A stretch of DNA of 64,000 nucleotides from Neelides folsomi (taxonomy: Eukaryota; Arthropoda; Collembola; Neelipleona; Neelidae), in the NCBI GenBank assembly GCA_034687125.1, contig JAQGBZ010000236.1, positions 34,241-98,240 on the forward strand, given 5' to 3'. This document shows, one piece after another, positions 1 to 12,185 of the stretch (positions are counted from its first letter, which is position 1; every line of letters begins with the position of its first letter). Below the pieces are notes generated by a model. That model was not told the origin of the DNA. It searched no databases and was given only the letters and a program-made list of their open reading frames with translations. The translations under genes were made by a program, and so were the position numbers.

Positions 1-887
1 TGTAATCAATCGATATTTAACTATGAAGATTTTCAATTTAAAACTTTCAATTTTTATATTATTGAGTAGGCATTCATATTCATTTTATTATTATTTAATG
101 AATTTTAAGAATAGTATTTGCGAGAGAAAAATTTCTACGGTCTTTTTTGGCTTTCATTACTACCTATATGTAAGTATAATATACTATACATATATTCTTA
201 TATGTATTATCGTACCATGAGGGCCAGAGAATGATCCTTAATCACAACTTTGATCTTTCTGGTATTTAGAAGCCTCTGGGTATACTTTGGGTATGCCAGT
301 ATGCCTGTCTAGCATAAATATTTTTAAGGCCCCAAAAGAGCTTTAGAACAAGAACCTTTGCCTTTTCTCTGAAACCTTTAAGGCCAAGGGCAATGGTTTT
401 TAATTGCCTTTAAACTTTCTTTAGGATACTTATAACTACCCTATTTATAATAGACATAAGCAGATGGTATAAAGTACAATTATATTATTAACCATGACTG
501 GAAATTCGAACTTTTTATTACTTATATATCTTTAACTTTTATTCCAATCTTATATATAGAGTTAAAAGTTTGAGAGGGATGAACGAAGCGTTGTTTGCTC
601 AGCTCAAAGTAAGCAAAACATTCGAGAAAATGGTAAACCACCACATGTACATTATTTTCAACTGAAATTTTCATAACTGCCAATGAAGTGAAGTTTTGTA
701 ATTTAAGCCAATCGTCAATAGTCAATAAATCAGGACATGTTAAAGATGCATACAAAATTAGAAGCATTTAGGATTTGTATATATTAAAGTGTTTGTTTTA
801 TAACATAAATATTTGTGTTCACACTATTCTCTAAAAATGAAATGAAATATAACTAGATAGATTCTTTCGTGTTTCAATAACAAGAAA
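1..887. other. Upstream intergenic stretch
   Basis: No gene can be supported here. An 81-codon open frame on the minus strand (522-767) has a leucine-rich look, but no domain is recognisable and no splice sites extend it. Bases 210-420 are less AT-rich than the surroundings and may hold an old repeat, but no paired ends were found. Confidence 0.4.
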
Positions 888-2641
888 ATGGATTGTAATA
901 ATATTTGGAACGAATTTGAACATCAGAGAAAGTATGTAAATTATTATTTCATTATACCTACCTATACAAAATATTTAAATATTAAATATTAATTTTAAAT
1001 CATACTTTTAGAGAGTGTATTACATTGTGTATACAATAAATATAAAAATATTAATGTCAACATTAACCATGAAACATTTAATTTAAAAATAAAATCAATA
1101 ATCATATTTTGTTGATTTTAAAGAAATGGTCAGTTTTGCGATATTACCTTAATCGTAAGTGATTCTGTTCGTGTTAAAGCTCATCGGAATATTCTTTCTT
1201 CTAAATCAAAATTCTTCAAAAAGCAATTTTCTTCAAACACAGAAATTGGCGAATTTAATTTTCTCCATATTAATGGAGCAAATTCCGATCATTTACTAAA
1301 AATGGAAAAATTCCCGGAATTAAAGGGAATGAGGTGACTTACATGATAAATCATTTTCATGATTACAATTATATACCTTTTATTTTGTCAATAAAGTTAT
1401 TTATTATAGTATTTATTAATTAGGCATTAGAAAATTGGAAAATATTTTAATAAGTTTACAAAATAAAAATCAATTTAAAGATTAATAATCATATTACATC
1501 AAGTTTTCAAGTTTAGATTAAAAATGAATATTATGAATTACAGGTCTGGGAATTCACAAACGAAGCTTGTACCCATAACGAGATGGATAAGTTAATATAC
1601 TTCTCTTTCTTAGAAATGAACAAAATTGGAATTAGAATTTTCAAGAAATGTATGAAAAGAGTTTATGAAGTTTACGAGATTTTTCCTTCAAATCCACCAA
1701 ATCCTGAAGTTCCAGCAAAAAAAGCAAAAATTAAGCGAAATCTCTGCAGAAGACAATGAAACAATTGAAATTAAACATGAAAGGGATGTTGATGACGACA
1801 ACGGAGGAAATGGAGTCGTTCATGACCAACAAGAGGAAACGCAAATTTCAACACCAAATGTTCCTCTTAATGGACTTAAAAGAAAAATTATCGAATCTTC
1901 TCCTATGTCCGACGATGAAGAATCTCATACAAATTCTGTGTCAGATGAAAGCAAAAGCAATCTAAGCCGTTCAAACAGTCTGGGTTCTGATTCAGTGAAG
2001 CAAATCATTTTTTTCTCAAATGCCAACGAAAAACTTTATTTAAAATTAAAAAACAACGAGGAAGAAGATTATGATACAATTGTGTTAACAAACATGAAAA
2101 CAAATTTCGACAATATTAGAGACAATTTGGACTTAACGGAAATGAGTGAAGAAAAAGAATGGATGATTCCTTTGTTTAGTCATTTCATCAATTCCGTAGC
2201 AAGACAAATTACAACTTTGACTCATAAAATCAGTTCAAGTAAAATCCATTCACCAATTGTGTTCTTTAAATTAATCCACAAGCTGATTAATTTAACGAAA
2301 CTCGAACTCACAATCATTCCCAATAACGATTATGAACAATATCCGATTTTTCCAAAAATCATAACCCATTTTAAAAGCTTAAAGAATCTCATACTCAATT
2401 TCCCGACTCCAATTTATGAACGTGAAACTCCAATGGATCCCATGACATGCAAATTATTAAATTCAATACGGAATTGATGACCCAACATTTGTTTAAACTC
2501 CCGCCGATGAAACAATTAAAAGAATGAGACTGCAATGGAATCTTTTTTAAATTTGAGTTGCCAATTGAAAAAAATTATGGAATGAGCTTAAATGAAAATG
2601 AAGATAAATTTAAGACATCATGGTTTCTTTTCTTTGTCTAA
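888..2641 (+). pseudogene. BTB-domain / leucine-rich-repeat gene, frameshifted
   Basis: Exon 1 (888-931, starting MDCNNIWNEFEHQRK) splices in phase to exon 2 (1124-1333), which encodes the start of a BTB/POZ fold: CDITLIVSDSVRVKAHRNIL followed by SSKSKFFKKQF. BTB domains usually mediate dimerisation or cullin-3 recruitment. The next coding stretch (from 1544) reads VWEFTNEACTHNEMDK but does not join in phase. A one-base slip near the A-run at about 1720 then moves it into the long frame that ends at 2477. That frame has an acidic Ser/Asn-rich region and leucine-rich segments such as LINLTKLELTIIP and HFKSLKNLILNFP. Leucine-rich coding continues past the stop in two other frames (TELMTQHLFKLPPMKQL, then KFELPIEKNYGMSLNENED), ending at 2641. 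At least three disruptions suggest a pseudogene. Assembly errors at homopolymers are the alternative for some of them. Confidence 0.6.
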
Positions 2642-3443
2642 CGCTATACCTTAAAATAAATGCATAGTTAAGATGAAATAAATAGAGTAAAATACCTAAA
2701 TTTGTATATTATATGATATACAAATTTTTTCTTCTGCGTTTATATATGATTTATTAATATTTATGAATGTTTTATATTTTAGTTTTCCGGCCGTTGTAAG
2801 AAAAGTTGAAATCCAAATTTTTATCGTGCGTATTCGAAGAACTCATTTAATTTCTTAAGATACTTGAATCATATTTTTCTAGATGCAATGCAATTTTAAG
2901 TTTTGATAAAGTCACAAAATAATTTTTATTAGAGCCTCCCAATTTATGTAATGTAACATATAAAACCCTTCTAACATTTTATAATTAATTTTTAAAAAGA
3001 AATATTTATAATTGTTTTGTGTTTGTTGTTTATCAATATTATTATAATAATTAAATGATAAAATCATTAGTTATTGAATTTTACATAAAATATACAATAA
3101 ATTATATTACAAATACTTAAAGGTTTAAGGTTATAATATGTAGGATAAAAATTTAAAAGCTGAAACATGTAAATTGTATATTCCAATAAATATAAATATA
3201 ATAAAATTAATATAGTGAAAGCTCAATCATTGTAAAGATTAAAGAGGAGGGAATGAAAATAAATGTTAGAATACAAAAGAACAACACATTCGTGTTATTT
3301 ACCTATGTGTATGTCAGAAATGTACTTATTTAATTCATAACAAGTTGTGTATCTAATACCATTACTTAAAGTAAAACAATTTTTATTAAAAAAGACTTAT
3401 GAATATTCAGTTATTTAATAAAGTTTAATAAACCTAATAAATC
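2642..3443. other. AT-rich intergenic spacer
   Basis: Very AT-rich sequence with no open frame, splice-linked exon or repeat that can be supported. Confidence 0.5.
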
Positions 3444-3665
3444 CTACAGATTATACTTTTGGGTGTGTGCTGCTTTAGTTCCAGTTCTTGCAATATTAAA
3501 ATAATCTTCCAAGTTCCAACCGCTTGAATTAAAGTAGGAATCTTTTACTTGGTGCTTCTTAGAAAAGAAAATAGGCAATCATCAATTCTGATTATTCTCG
3601 GAAAGGTAGAAATGCTGCTCGACGAGTTTAAATCCACTTTTTCTCATCACTTCGTCATCATCCAC
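3444..3665 (-). pseudogene. Unrecognised 3'-terminal coding fragment with two in-frame stops
   Basis: Read on the minus strand, a good acceptor (TATTAG) is followed by a protein-like frame containing RKSGFKLVEQHFYLSENNQN. Two adjacent stop codons interrupt it, and the same frame then continues through a segment with KKHQVKDSYFNSSGWNLEDY to a natural stop. Amino-acid composition is protein-like on both sides of the stops. No upstream exon was found. The family is not recognised; it looks like the decayed last exon of a lost gene. Confidence 0.35.
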
Positions 3666-3850
3666 CTAATATTCAAATCTTCTTTCGGCGTAGTGTAATT
3701 AAGTTGGAAGTGGTTTTGATACAAGAAATATAACAATAATACAATAAATACACTCGAGCTAAAATATTTGGCTGATTAACATTATAAAACCAACGAACGA
3801 ATTCTTTCCAAAGATACTGACATCCCAAATATTTTTTTACATTTCTCAGA

Positions 3851-5092
3851 ATGAAATATTTACCATCTTTTGTTTTAAACGTTTACCTACTAGTTCTAAT
3901 TATTCAAATACGCCGTGAGTCAATAATCATAGCTAATCACAATCACTAATACGCTAAGCTCAATAATTATTCAATCATTAATACGCTAAGCTCAATAATT
4001 ATTTACTGACAAGTTCAGGTTTTACATTTTTAATATGTTGAATATAATATAGAAACCGAATCAATTTCAAATGCCTGCCACAATACTCAATTTCGTTGTG
4101 ATGACGGTTCGCGATGTTTGAATTACGAACAGTTATGCGATGGAAACGAAGATTGTCCCAACGGGGAAGATGAAAAAGGAAACAATCAATGGGATTGTAC
4201 TCGATGGGGATTAGAAAAAACTAAATGCGAGTAAGTAATCAAATCAATAAAAATTATTAATTATTTTCTTTAATTATTGTATGAGATTTAGATAAGATAA
4301 ATCGCAATACATGATACTAAAATAAGGAAAAAAGCGCTAATTTTTAAATCATGTATTTTTAAAATTTTTAGCATATTTTTTGAATTCAAATGTCATTTCG
4401 GAGGATGTGTGGAAGTAAAGGAAAATTGTGATGGAGTTCCTCACTGTTGGGGAGGAACAGATGAATCGAGCAATCTTTGTGACAATGGCGCCAGAAGACC
4501 AATTTCCCACCGCGTTCAGGCCGTGCATTTGCAATATTTTGGAAGCCTTCACAGAAGAAGAACTACGACTCCGAGTTCAGTGTCTAAAAATGATGAGAGA
4601 CATATTGGCCCTGGTACAACAAGAGCAACAACAATTTTGAAACATATAGGTATAGTTTACCTTAATTTAAAAATTGAGTATGATCATAATTTTTTCTGCA
4701 AAATTAAAAGTTTTTAATATTTCGTTCAAACAATATTAAAATAAATTAAACTTATTAATTAATAAATTTAAATATATCTGTAATTGTATGGTATTTGGGA
4801 TGATTATATGAAATTAATATTTTGAATTGATCCCACAGCAAATTTACACGATACAATTCATGAGCGTCTTGGAATCACCCCCATTGTTCAAAGAATAACA
4901 AGACCAAGAACAAAACCAACAACCACAACGCCACAAACATATCGAATTGAAGAAGAACCGGAAAGCCTCGAGTTTTCACTTGAAGAACAATTTGATCCAA
5001 TCCCAACATTACCGAGCTTTGATTTCGGATTTAACATCAATCAAAATAAAGAAAAGAAAAATATTAGTGAAAGTGAAGACTTAAAAAATTAA
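3851..5092 (+). CDS. Secreted two-LDLa protein, protease-less paralogue of the next gene
   Basis: Four exons (3851-3914, 4053-4230, 4372-4649, 4839-5092) join in phase to a 257-residue protein. A signal peptide (MKYLPSFVLNVYLLVLII) precedes two LDL-receptor class A modules. The first has FRCDDGSRCLNYEQLCDG and ends NEDCPNGEDEKG; the second has FKCHFGGCVEVKENCDGVPHC and ends WGGTDESSNLC. LDLa modules fold around three disulfides and a calcium ion and bind proteins. A conserved LHRRRTTT patch, a Thr-rich stretch and an acidic tail follow. Exon phases and both LDLa modules match the modular serine protease just downstream, so this is a tandem duplicate. It ends where the partner continues into sushi and protease domains. 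It might act as a non-catalytic binding partner or competitor (inference). An AATAAA lies at 5137. Confidence 0.8.
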
Positions 5093-5136
5093 CACAATAT
5101 TTGTAAATATTGATATTAAACTTCATTTAAGAATGA

Positions 5137-5142
5137 AATAAA
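5137..5142 (+). terminator. Poly(A) signal AATAAA of the two-LDLa gene
   Basis: Canonical hexamer 45 bases after the stop codon of the LDLa gene. Confidence 0.5.
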
Positions 5143-5865
5143 ATAATTGTTTATATTAAATAAAGAAATTCTACTGATTTATCCTAAATACAACTATATT
5201 ATGTTAATGTATAAACTGAATATTTAGATGATTTGATTTTAAATAAATGAGAGAGAAATTAATCACAATAAGAAACACTTTCTTCATTCGATATACGAGT
5301 ATGTATGTAGTAATTATCATTTTATTATTCAACTTTTTCCAAACCCATCCATGACAAGTTACATAAACGATTAAATTTTAGCATGGTAAATAGGATTTTA
5401 ATGCTTAAATCTTGTTTGCGAATTAATTCCGCTCTACATGTGGCTTCTGCGAATATCTGGCCATGATTAAAAATGCGGAAAATTAAGGACTGAAGGAATG
5501 AGTTGTCCAACAAGTTTGTTTCCACTTTTTATATCTTGTCTTTATCACTAATTCATTCTTACTTGGGTAAGTACAGGTCGGGTTAATAATGCATTCTGGT
5601 TATTTATTAACATTCTATAGATTTGTCCATATACATACTTACATACAATATGACAAGCCTAATTTAATTTTACGACCTACCTTGAATTATTTCCTTCCAG
5701 CCATTGTTTAATTAATACTATTTAGTTGGGAGTGTATACGTTTAATACGTACTTTGAATACAAATACCTATAATTCGCATGTTCTCCGCTCCGCCTTACA
5801 AAGGACTTAATTTTGATTGATAAAATAAATACGCTAATTGTTAAATTCTATTGTAATAAACAACA
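5143..5865. other. Spacer between the paired LDLa genes
   Basis: No coding region can be supported. A 66-codon minus-strand frame at 5325-5525 lacks a recognisable domain. The promoter of the downstream protease gene should lie here, but no clear TATA box was identified. Confidence 0.4.
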
Positions 5866-8621
5866 ATGAACATTTTTAGTTCTTCATTGTTGTTAGTTTA
5901 TTGCTCAGTTTTCTATCTTCAATTCCATTGTGAGCATTTATTGATTAATATTATTTTATTAGAATTATTCAATATTTTATTTTCAATTAATCGCCGAATT
6001 TATTACTTAATTAATTATCTAAATATTCTAATTTACTTTTCAGGTGTCGAGTCATTGGACAATACATGTCATCATACTAAATTTCGTTGTGACGACGGTT
6101 CGAAATGTTTGAAATATGAACAATTGTGTGACGGAGTTGAAGATTGCCCAAATGGTGAAGATGAAACAGGAAATGAACAATGGGATTGTACAAGATGGAC
6201 ACTTGAAACCACAGTTTGCGAGTAAGAAATTGCAAAATTGGAAAATTTAGTTTAAAAGTTAAATATCATTTCCTTTAACAATTTCTTATAATTTTATAAT
6301 TTTCATGATTATAGCACTGTGTTTGAAATCAAATGCCATTTTGGTGGATGTGCTGATCTTAAAGATAATTGCAATGGAATTCCAAACTGTTGGGGCGCGA
6401 CGGATGAATCAAGCGATCTTTGTGGAAATGGCGCTAAAGTTCCTGTTCGCCACACGTTGTTATCTTTACATGAACAGTATTTTGGAGGTCTTCACAGAAG
6501 AAGAACCACTACAAAACTCCCACCAGGCCAAGAAGATAATGTCACCACAAAAAGGCCTTCATTTTTTAATTATCTCGGTTAATATTTTTACACAAAAATA
6601 TCACATTTAAATGTCATTGTACCCTATGTAAATATCAGTACAATGTGGGCTCCATACATACAATTACTTCTGAATTTTTTAGTTATTTTGTTATTAATAA
6701 ACTTTAGTTATTAATTGAATTAAAATACCTTAAAGTATGTAGCCCTCGCTGTATGTCAAATAAGAAAATTAAAGTTAGTAGTTTGTAAAAGTTTTAATAT
6801 TTTTATTAACTTAATAATTAGCTAATCTTCATTCAAAACTGCATGGAAGTGGAGGTGTTCCATCACATGAGGAACAAGAACCCGAAACAACTAAAGCTAC
6901 AACAAGAGCTCAGAGCAGACCCAGAGCAACAAGACCAACAATCAGAACAACAACAACTCCTGAACCCGACCCTGACCCAGAAAGTGTCGAAGAAACTCCG
7001 GAAGAACCTGAAACTGAAGCCAAAGAGGAATTTTGTCCGCCGATTCCTCCTGAAAGAGGAGTTGACATGATTTGCAAAATCCGAGGCAAGACGTTTAATT
7101 GTAAAAAAGACCAAATGCCCTTGAATACTGTAGCCGAATATCGGTAATATATTTACCCTTTAATCAATTCTTATTTAATATGTTTGGGTTTTTTAATTTT
7201 AATAATATTATTATGTCGATTGTATTGTTCAAAATTGAATCCCATTAAAAGTTTTAAATTGTGGTTTTATTAGATGTAGTCAATATTACGTTGGTGCTTT
7301 AACTGCTCCTCCAATGCTCGCCCGACATTGTCGCTCTGGGGGTTGGACAGAACGGCGTAAGTCTTGGCAATGCAGTTTGGACTGTGGGAATAAAAGTCCC
7401 GAAATTGCTGGCTTTGTTGTTGGGGGAGTTGCAGCAAGACCTGGAAAGTTTCCTTGGCATGTTGGATTTTACCAACAAGAACCACCCGGATCAGGAATAT
7501 ATGAATTCTTTTGTGGTGGAACTCTTGTGCATGAAAAAGCTGTAGTAACAGGTGAGTTCATTAAACCTACATACCTATGACGAATATTGTATATTATATA
7601 TCTTACATAAATGCATAATATGCTATTGGAATAATAATTTGATTAATTATACTTTTTCTGATATTTAATTTATACAATTATTGTAGCTGCTCATTGTGTC
7701 ACTCAAAAGCAATCGAATGAAAAAAGAACCGATCATATTTACGTAATGATGGGAAAATACAATCGTTCTTTTTCCAACAATGATAATTTTGTCCAAAAAC
7801 GAAGTGTTAGGCGTATTGAAGTTAATGAAGATTATAATTATCAAAATTTTGATTCTGACATTGCTATCGTATGGCTAGATAAGGTAATACATTTAATTAA
7901 AAATAAAATAATTATTCGATTTATCTTAATAACATCAAGTAATAAAGTATTTTTATATTTTTAGACAGTCAAAATCACTGAAAAAGTTCGTCCAGTTTGT
8001 TTACCACGAGATGAAGATGATATTATTGCTGACTCTATTTATCTTGGATCTGTGAGTTTAAAATTCTTTATCATAAATTTTATAAATAGAATGAGTAATT
8101 AAAATTAATTAACAATGTTTGAACAATTGTCATAAATAGTTGGTCGGTTGGGGTCGTACAGCAAATCGACAATTCAAAGAAGCACTCCAAGAAGTTCAGT
8201 TGCCAGTGGTTGGTCGGCGGGAATGTCAAAAAGCAAGTCCAGAACTTGCAACTCTCATAAGGAAAACAACGTTTTGTGCTGGATACACAAATGGTACAGT
8301 ATTTAGTTTGTTAATAGAATTTAAAATTAAAATTAAAATTAATTTTCATAGTAAATGATAAAATGATGACTTTATTGTCAGCTGTAATTAATTAGTCTTT
8401 AAACTTTAATAGGAACGTCAACATGTGACGGTGACTCTGGTGGAGGTTTGATATTCGAAGAAGCGAACAAATGGTATCTACAAGGGATTGTAAGCGCTGG
8501 AGTTAATTCTGTCCATGGTGGTTGTAATCCGAATTACTACACCATTTTTACCAGAGTTACTTCCTTCGTTGATTGGATTCAGAATAGATTATATAACAAT
8601 CATGAAGGCAGAAGAAAGTAA
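5866..8621 (+). CDS. Modular serine protease (LDLa-LDLa-sushi-trypsin fold)
   Basis: Nine exons (5866-5929, 6044-6221, 6315-6577, 6822-7143, 7274-7551, 7687-7883, 7965-8051, 8140-8293, 8413-8621) give 583 residues. In order: signal peptide; two LDLa modules (FRCDDGSKCLKYEQLCDG; FEIKCHFGGCADLKDNC); a Thr/Pro/Glu-rich linker; a cysteine-rich sushi-like segment from FCPPIPPERG to SGGWTERRKSWQCSLDCG; and a chymotrypsin-fold domain. The catalytic triad is complete: His in TAAHC, Asp in SDIAIVWL, Ser in TCDGDSGGG. The activation junction reads AGF/VVGG, not Arg/Ile. The residue at the S1 position (chymotrypsin 189) is Ser, so specificity should be chymotrypsin-like. The architecture is that of insect modSP/HP14, which start Toll and melanisation cascades after microbial recognition. 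That role is inferred from the family. The 3' end converges on the lipase gene. Confidence 0.9.
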
Positions 8622-8871
8622 AGGATCGTCCACAATCTGGATAAATCAAGGTCTTGATTTCTTATTGCCATTTTCACGAGCTAATGCTACACATCTCTTT
8701 TTTTGTAAAATTGATTGATACAAATTCTTATAAAATAGTAAATAATGTGTTAAACCTATTATAATAACAAAAAAGGAATTGTTAATTTATAACAATGCAT
8801 AAAATGGTGTTTGTATTGTAGGTATGCTTCAATCAGATTTTTTGCTTTCTAATTAAATTTGTAATAATGAG

Positions 8872-8877
8872 AATAAA
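8872..8877 (+). terminator. Poly(A) signal of the modular serine protease
   Basis: AATAAA on the plus strand. The lipase signal on the opposite strand is only about 30 bases away, so the two convergent transcripts probably end in the same short interval or overlap. Confidence 0.5.
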
Positions 8878-8900
8878 ATGGTTGAAAGATTGAAACAAAT

Positions 8901-8906
8901 TTTATT
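8901..8906 (-). terminator. Poly(A) signal of the lipase gene
   Basis: TTTATT on the plus strand reads AATAAA on the minus strand, 12 bases after the lipase stop codon. Confidence 0.5.
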
Positions 8907-8917
8907 TTATTTTTGAA

Positions 8918-11113
8918 TTATCCAAGAGCAAATGGTCTTGCTGGAGCTGTGTAGAGATAGTAATTTCCATGAGCGTTACTGAAAATAGAACGAATTGTTA
9001 ATTATTTAATTAGTTTGGGCTTAAAAATTACAGTATTTAATAAACTAGCATTAAAGACACATACTATACATAACACATATACCCATTTGTATGTATAATA
9101 TATACATATAATATACATCGTATCGTTATTGTTTATAATAAATTAATAATATTATAGACATAATAACATAATAGAGCATTAAATTTTTACTCTTTATGTG
9201 TGATTTCTCCCATTGGAGCAGTGACGTCGCATTTGCATCTTCCTTCCACGAATTCTTGCCAATCTTCGCATAGACATCCATTAAAAGGTCTAGCAGATGA
9301 AATTGATTCTTCGTAATAATCTGGGGCTCTTCCGTGACTGCATGATCCTATGTATTTAAAAATAATTGATTAAAGCGACTAATATAAAAAAACTAGTAAA
9401 AATGATATAAAATTTAAGGAGTTTTATTTGATATACTGTTATTTGTCACTTATAATAAATACATGGCGTGATATCAATTAGAATAATGCTTAGATATTTC
9501 ATTATCGATTATTGGTTTATTATGCAATATCATTCTTACCAGTTAAATCATCACCTTCACATCCTGGCTGCTTTCGACCTTGTGATAAGAAAAATACGAG
9601 ATTTTAGATAAATTTAATTTTAATAATCTCATTTATATATTGAACTAACCTATCTAGCTTTGAGAATATATTATTTACAGAAGTTTCATAATGTTTATAA
9701 TTTTCCATACCTTCGTTTGGCCAAAAATCTACATGACCTCTTGGGAATGGAAATCCAAGTCCACCTTCAAGCAAATGTCCAGAAGAAGTGTGGATTACAT
9801 CAACAAATTCAGCATCAGTTGGGTCAATGCGAAATTCGTCTGATCCCCATGCACCATTATCACCTTAAATGAGTTATTGAAATAATGTTAAAATAGCCAA
9901 TGTAAATATTTATTTATACCTACAATTAGGAAAATAAAAAAAAACTAATTTACAATTTTAATACATAGTTTAAGGTTTTATCGCACAATTTTAACTTTAA
10001 AGTTAAAAGCGATGATATCCCAAAGAGCGCAAATATTACCATATTCTTTGGAATAAAATATTAAAAAAATTACCAAATAGTGGATAGGCTGGATCAAGTG
10101 CTGTAATAAAAAAATGATATTAGAAATTGAAGCTAACATGTTTGGTATATGTATATTATACCATTATGGTATATATTCCATTTTGTATATAAACGTACTG
10201 TCATTAAATTTAAAAAAATAATTTTTTACACACATGTTACACGTAAAAGTTTGGTTCCAGAAAGCTTTTCAAATTCCATTCCCGCATTGCCACAAACGTG
10301 TCCTCCAAGCGAGAATCCAATGAAATGAATATCTTCTAATCTCGAAAATCCATTTTGAACCAAGAAATGAAGAAGTTTGGCTGATTGGAGTCCTGTAATT
10401 TGTGTGTTTTTGGCTGCAACATCATACCAAGGGGAAGTGGACAAAGGAGACCAATCAACACAAATAATATTCATATCTTGGGAAAGTTTATGGAATTCTG
10501 TGAATATAAATAGGTATAACATTCATTATAGTTTTATTTAATGCATTTAGATTAATATCTTTATCCATACATTTTACTATACATAAGAATTTTTTAAAAA
10601 TATGCTGTAGATTATATACCATTCCTAATGCGAGTTGGAAATCCGTCTCTTGAAGAACCTCCAAATCCATGAGCCAGAATTTTAATTGGAGCATTATTTA
10701 TAAAATGGGAATTTGCAACTGAATCAATATCATCAATAAATAACTCATCAGGAGCATTCGTGTTGCCCCTAATAAAATTTTTTAATTGAAATTCATAATA
10801 TAAATTGAATGTTATCTAATGCTATAGTACATATATGTAAGTAAGTTCAATTTGCTTTATTTTATAGGCATTAATAATGATGATTAATGTATCATTATCA
10901 TTGTTTTACTTACTTTGTATAAAGATAGAATCTGACTTTTGTTGGGTCCATTATTTGGTTTTTGTCTTCTCCTCCAGAAAGATAAGCTGGGATGAGGCCA
11001 CCTTCTGCTTTGGGATTTGGAAACCAAACCATGTTATTCATTCCAATGCTATTTGAAGTACAAAATGCAAGGAATTGCAAAAGTAAAAGGCCCAAACAAA
11101 TTTTATGCTCCAT
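8918..11113 (-). CDS. Secreted pancreatic-type lipase
   Basis: Eight exons on the minus strand (10914-11113, 10620-10768, 10234-10497, 10074-10100, 9711-9863, 9540-9578, 9191-9347, 8918-8978) sum to 349 residues. A signal peptide (MEHKICLGLLLLQFLAFC) leads into an alpha/beta-hydrolase of the animal lipase family, which hydrolyses ester bonds of acylglycerols or phospholipids. Landmarks in order: KILAHGFGGSSRDGFP; the nucleophile elbow GFSLGGHVCGNAG (family norm GHSLG); SLDPAYPLF; the catalytic Asp segment DPTDAEFVDVIHT; GRKQPGCEG; and the catalytic His in CSHGRA. All three catalytic residues are present. No C-terminal PLAT domain is seen, which is usual for arthropod members. A 27-base micro-exon (10074-10100) carries the LDPA motif. 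Substrate cannot be told; digestive or yolk-related use is possible. Confidence 0.9.
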
Positions 11114-12185
11114 TTAAAAAAAATTTAAGCTGCCTTAATTTGTGAAAATAAATTGTAGAAATGAGATGAGACAAGTTGAAGGGTTATATTTATTACATTG
11201 ATTATCACTGAATATCAGCAATCAGCAAAACCGATGACTACTTATAATCATGTATGTAGGTACATAGTAAATGTCATCCCATCCTAATAATAATGCCTTA
11301 GTGCATTTGTTTCTCATTCTTGTATAATCTTCGCTGGAGAGTTAATCCTTGATAAATGTTTAATGTTTTACATACACTTTTTTTATCTTGATAGTTTCAA
11401 CTTTCAAATATCGACTATGGATATCGAGTTAAAATACAATTTTACAAATGTGCTGAGAATTGACATTATATTGACATTTTGACATTGACATTGGAATGCT
11501 TTATTGTTTAAGTAAAAGATTAACAAGACTAGTATGTATTCAATGTATTATATTCTATGTTAATTATGTACCATATTGATTTATTTATATACATTTTAAT
11601 ATTTGTATTAATTATCAATTTTATCAATTTAATGACTAATAATGTCAATGTCAATTATACTGTCAATCATTGTTTGCTGTTATTAGTTTTAACTTTTAAC
11701 TACAATAAAACTTATTTGAGTCTAAATAAATTAATTCATATTTTGTAGGACAACAACGTGGACAAAGCGAGGAATTCCCCGATCGGGAAAGTTTTGCCCC
11801 ATCGCGTCATCTGCACAGTGGCTTTATTGCAAGGGTTTATAAAGTAGTTTGGGTATTCGGATACGCTTTACAAATATAAACAACGATTCTATTATCAAAT
11901 TACCATGTTTACATAGTTAATTATTCGAAATATGTTCAATAATGTTAACTACTTACTACTTATTAATGTTAACTAACTACCTACTTAATACTATAAAAAT
12001 TGTTTGATTATTGATTATTCATGTTTGATATGGTTAAAATTCCATAATATTTATATTTCTAAACTTATAATTAACCATAAATGATTAATTTGGAGTATGG
12101 GTAAGTTATAAATGTCATAAAACTTTAAAAAGTTGAAAATTAAAAGAGAAATTAAATATAATTGTATTTCTGATTTATTTTAAAA
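11114..12185. other. Intergenic region with a possible gene relic
   Basis: Mostly AT-rich. Around 11750-11850 a less AT-rich patch follows a TTTTGTAG acceptor-like site and reads SPIGKVLPHRVICTVALLQG before a stop. This resembles the cytosolic start of a membrane transporter, but no partner exon was found. It may be an orphan exon or relic. The rest shows nothing recognisable. Confidence 0.3.

Noticed and set aside
522..767. 81-codon minus-strand frame with leucine-rich flavour
   Set aside because: No domain, no splice-linked partner and no clear start context; it cannot be told from chance in AT-rich DNA.
6843..7114. Overlapping open frames on both strands in the protease linker
   Set aside because: Side effects of the low-complexity Thr/Pro/Glu-rich exon of the modular serine protease.
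11750..11850. Possible SLC17-like transporter exon
   Set aside because: Only about 30 codons, a weak resemblance and no partner exons; kept only as a note in the spacer entry.
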